A DNA stretch of 64,000 nucleotides, taken from assembly GCA_017454335.1 (NCBI GenBank), contig JAFTDE010000033.1, positions 44,782 through 108,781 on the forward strand, written 5' to 3'. Positions within the stretch are counted from its first letter, which is position 1, and the number at the start of each line of letters is the position of its first letter. The notes under the pieces are model-generated. The model did no database searches and was not told the origin of the DNA. It saw only the letters and a program-made list of their open reading frames with translations. Shown one piece after another: positions 62,354 to 64,000 of this stretch. Position numbers and translations under genes: made by a program. This stretch comes from Bacteroidales bacterium. GTDB taxonomy: Bacteria; Bacteroidota; Bacteroidia; Bacteroidales; UBA932.

Positions 62354-63658
62354 ATGAAGAAGGTCTATATCGAAACATACGGCTGCCAGATGAACGTCAA
62401 CGACACGGAGGTCATTTTCTCCATCCTGGCGGCACACGGATACACCCGGACGACGGAGATTGCCGACGCCGACGTGGTCATGGCCAACACCTGTTCCGTC
62501 CGGGACAACGCCGAGCAGCGGATCTGGGGCCGCATCGACCAGTTCCAGTACCTGCGCAAGAGCCGCCCGGGTCTGGTGATCGGCATCCTGGGATGCATGG
62601 CCGAACGGCTGAAGGACCGCCTGCTGGAATCCGGCAAGGTGGACATCGTCGCCGGTCCTGACGCCTACCGTTCCCTGCCGGCCCTGCTGGAAGCCGCCGG
62701 TCCCGGGCATCCGCAGATCAACGTCCTGCTGTCGCGGGACGAGACCTACGGGGACATCGCTCCGGTACGTACGGACACCAACGGCGTATCCGCCTTCATT
62801 TCCATCATGCGCGGCTGCAACAACGTCTGTTCCTACTGCGTCGTCCCCTATACCCGCGGGGCGGAGCGCAGCCGGGACTACCACAGCATCGTGCGCGAGG
62901 CCTGTGACTGTTTCGAAAAAGGGTACCGGGAGGTGACGCTGCTGGGCCAGAACGTGGATTCCTATTCTTATGAAGGGACGGGGTTCGCGGCGCTGCTGGC
63001 CATGGTCGCGGAGATCGATCCGGCGCTGCGCGTGCGCTTCGCCACCTCCAATCCGCAGGACATCTCGGACGAGGTCATCTACACGATGGCCGGATACGAC
63101 AACATCTGCAAGCACATCCACCTGCCCGTCCAGTCCGGGTCGAACCGCATCCTGGAGAAGATGCGGCGGCGTTATACGCGGGAATGGTACCTGGACCGGG
63201 TCCGCAAGATCCGCAGCGTCCTGCCGGGCTGCGGCCTCACGACGGATGTCATCGCCGGATTCTGCTCGGAGACCGAAGAAGACCACCGGCAGACCCTCAG
63301 CCTCTTCGAGAAAGTGGGCTTCGACACGGCCTTCATGTTCTATTATTCCGAGCGCCCGGGCACCCTCGCGGCACGGAAATACCCCGACGACGTGCCCCTC
63401 GAGGTCAAGACGCGGCGCCTCAACGAAATCATCGAACTGCAGAACGGCCTCAGCCTGCGCAGTTACCGGGCCGACATCGGCAAGACCTACCGGGTGCTGG
63501 TCGAAGGCCCGTCCAAGCGCGATGCGTCCTGCCTGTGCGGCCGCGCCTCGAACAACAAGATGTGCGTATGGCCGGACACGGAACACAAGGCGGGCGAATA
63601 TGTGGATGTGACGGTCACGGACTGCACTTCCGCAACACTTCTGTGCAAGTTGAAGTAA
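62354..63658 (+). CDS. miaB: tRNA-2-methylthio-N6-isopentenyladenosine synthase MiaB
   Basis: This 434-residue radical-SAM enzyme has the auxiliary cluster cysteines (Cys11, Cys47, Cys81) in UPF0004, the radical-SAM CxxxCxxC (Cys155, Cys159, Cys162) in RGCNNVCSYCVVPYTRG, and a C-terminal TRAM domain. It methylthiolates A37 of tRNAs reading UNN codons. ATG 62354 is chosen over 62342. Confidence 0.95.
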   Translation: MKKVYIETYGCQMNVNDTEVIFSILAAHGYTRTTEIADADVVMANTCSVRDNAEQRIWGRIDQFQYLRKSRPGLVIGILGCMAERLKDRLLESGKVDIVAGPDAYRSLPALLEAAGPGHPQINVLLSRDETYGDIAPVRTDTNGVSAFISIMRGCNNVCSYCVVPYTRGAERSRDYHSIVREACDCFEKGYREVTLLGQNVDSYSYEGTGFAALLAMVAEIDPALRVRFATSNPQDISDEVIYTMAGYDNICKHIHLPVQSGSNRILEKMRRRYTREWYLDRVRKIRSVLPGCGLTTDVIAGFCSETEEDHRQTLSLFEKVGFDTAFMFYYSERPGTLAARKYPDDVPLEVKTRRLNEIIELQNGLSLRSYRADIGKTYRVLVEGPSKRDASCLCGRASNNKMCVWPDTEHKAGEYVDVTVTDCTSATLLCKLK

Positions 63659-63686
63659 AAATATTTGCAAGGTTCATTATTTTTCG

Positions 63687-63694
63687 TACCTTTG
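63687..63694 (+). promoter_or_regulatory. -7 box (TACCTTTG) for tRNA-His
   Basis: The match lies 16 bases before tRNA-His, with a TTTG at 63664-63667 about 19 bases upstream as a possible -33 element. Confidence 0.6.
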
Positions 63695-63710
63695 CAGTCC
63701 TTCCAACACG

Positions 63711-63786
63711 GTGCGATTAGTTCAGTTGGTAGAGCACCAGATTGTGGTTCTGGGTGTCGTGGGTTCGAGCCCCACATCGCACCCCA
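63711..63786 (+). tRNA. tRNA-His (anticodon GTG)
   Basis: The 76-base cloverleaf has an encoded CCA. The acceptor GTGCGAT pairs with ATCGCAC, discriminator C, and the base at 63710 is the G(-1) that tRNA-His needs. The anticodon stem CCAGA/TCTGG encloses TTGTGGT, giving GTG. Confidence 0.95.
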
Positions 63787-63836
63787 AGCAGAAAAGGGTC
63801 GGCAGTACGCCGGCCCTTTTCTGCTTGGGGTGCGAT
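63776..63836. repeat. 28-bp inverted repeat enclosing a bidirectional terminator
   Basis: Arms 63776-63803 and 63809-63836 pair along 28 positions with one G-T pair and a 5-base loop. The inner GGGTCGGC/GCCGGCCC with flanking AAAA/TTTT looks like a bidirectional rho-independent terminator. The outer part repeats in inverted form the last 11 bases of tRNA-His (acceptor 3' strand plus CCA). Confidence 0.8.
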
Positions 63837-63857
63837 GTCCGCCTTCGGCGGATCGCA
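63837..63857. repeat. Short second hairpin after the tRNA-His repeat
   Basis: TCCGCC and GGCGGA (63838-63852) form a 6-bp stem with a 3-base loop, extended imperfectly by GCGA/TCGC. Its role is unclear; there is no T-run. Confidence 0.45.
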
Positions 63858-63882
63858 CTGTCTATCCCCCCTGCACCCCTGA

Positions 63883-64000
63883 TGTGCACCCCAAAAGTTA
63901 GACAAAACTTTAAGGGGTTATGCCTGGTAAAACACATTCGTTTGAAGAAAAGCTGATAGTTGTTCAGCGCTATCTTTCTGGAGAGAGTGCGTCTTCTCTC
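63883..64000 (+). mobile_element. Left end of an IS3-family-like insertion sequence (continues past window)
   Basis: The sequence TGTGCACCCCAAAAGTTAGA resembles the left terminal repeat of IS3/IS150-type elements and precedes a short AT-richer segment with a transposase OrfA-like start. The exact left boundary is uncertain by a few bases and the right end is outside the window. Confidence 0.6.
63920..64000 (+). CDS. IS3-family OrfA-like transposase, N-terminal 27 codons
   Basis: The frame reads MPGKTHSFEEKLIVVQRYLS then GESASSL, and is open at the window edge. The pattern F-E-E-K-L-x-V-V-x-x-Y-L-S-G-E is the start of the helix-turn-helix in IS3-group OrfA proteins. Base use is AT-richer than in the surrounding genes, consistent with recent arrival. 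Confidence 0.65.
   Translation, partial: MPGKTHSFEEKLIVVQRYLSGESASSL

Noticed and set aside
1-64000. CRISPR arrays, rRNA genes, prophage or integrase genes
   Set aside because: No regularly spaced repeats, no rRNA sequence and no phage or integrase-like frames were seen; the only mobile-element signal is the partial insertion sequence at the right edge.

Overview
The window reads as chromosome from a GC-rich member of the Bacteroidota, most likely the order Bacteroidales. The -7 promoter motif TAnnTTTG occurs in front of many genes, and strong Shine-Dalgarno sequences are scarce. Several genes and neighbourhoods are characteristic of the phylum: a Bacteroidota-type RNA polymerase omega, a DUF4837 lipoprotein after rseP, nadK-uppS-bamA-skp opposite pdxJ, and a two-subunit 2-oxoacid:ferredoxin oxidoreductase. 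Nearly all the sequence is coding, with no gene-free stretch above about 300 bases. No rRNA, CRISPR array or prophage was seen. Four tRNA genes are present: Gly-CCC, Glu-TTC, Pro-CGG and His-GTG.

Region 1 (1-15115) is a surface-polysaccharide locus. The plus-strand run at its start encodes a CDP-3,6-dideoxyhexose pathway: glucose-1-phosphate cytidylyltransferase, CDP-glucose 4,6-dehydratase, the [2Fe-2S]/PMP dehydrase RfbH, a cupin-type 3,5-epimerase and an SDR reductase. Next come a glycosyltransferase, a GT42/DUF115-like protein and a hexapeptide acetyltransferase. Minus-strand glycosyltransferases, a membrane O-acyltransferase, a YfhO-like membrane protein, a GNAT enzyme and a lipoprotein with an HEXXH motif follow.

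Region 2 (15156-29118) is metabolic. A tRNA-Gly lies directly in front of a GH2 beta-galactosidase lipoprotein. A compact minus-strand operon encodes FakA, a DegV/FakB protein, a GNAT-like acyltransferase, ACP and PlsX, which together look like a self-contained fatty-acid salvage module. Upstream of it is a tight lemA-DUF2207-cstA-xylB-xylA cluster.

Region 3 (29178-38985) holds cell-wall and core genes: two M23 peptidases (one with LysM), a HAD hydrolase, a phosphohexomutase, def, ruvX, dxr, rseP, the DUF4837 lipoprotein and a tRNA-Glu/rpsT/tRNA-Pro transcription unit ending in a strong terminator.

Region 4 (38987-47533) holds a polyferredoxin membrane protein, a DASS-family anion symporter paired with a porin-like protein, and korA-korB-gdhA.

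Region 5 (47555-63786) is conserved envelope and housekeeping: skp, bamA, uppS, nadK, pdxJ, a second Skp-like protein, a periplasmic-binding-fold protein, trxB, bamD, rpoZ, recN, a Fur-family gene, upp, rpoN, a SPOR protein, a LEA14-like lipoprotein, miaB and tRNA-His. The last ~115 bases are the start of an IS3-family-like insertion sequence, cut by the window edge.

The most interesting points are the fak operon with its embedded acyltransferase and ACP, the many promoters whose -7 box lies only 4-10 nt from the start codon, the tRNA-mRNA dicistrons, and a 28-bp inverted repeat that includes the 3' acceptor strand of tRNA-His.
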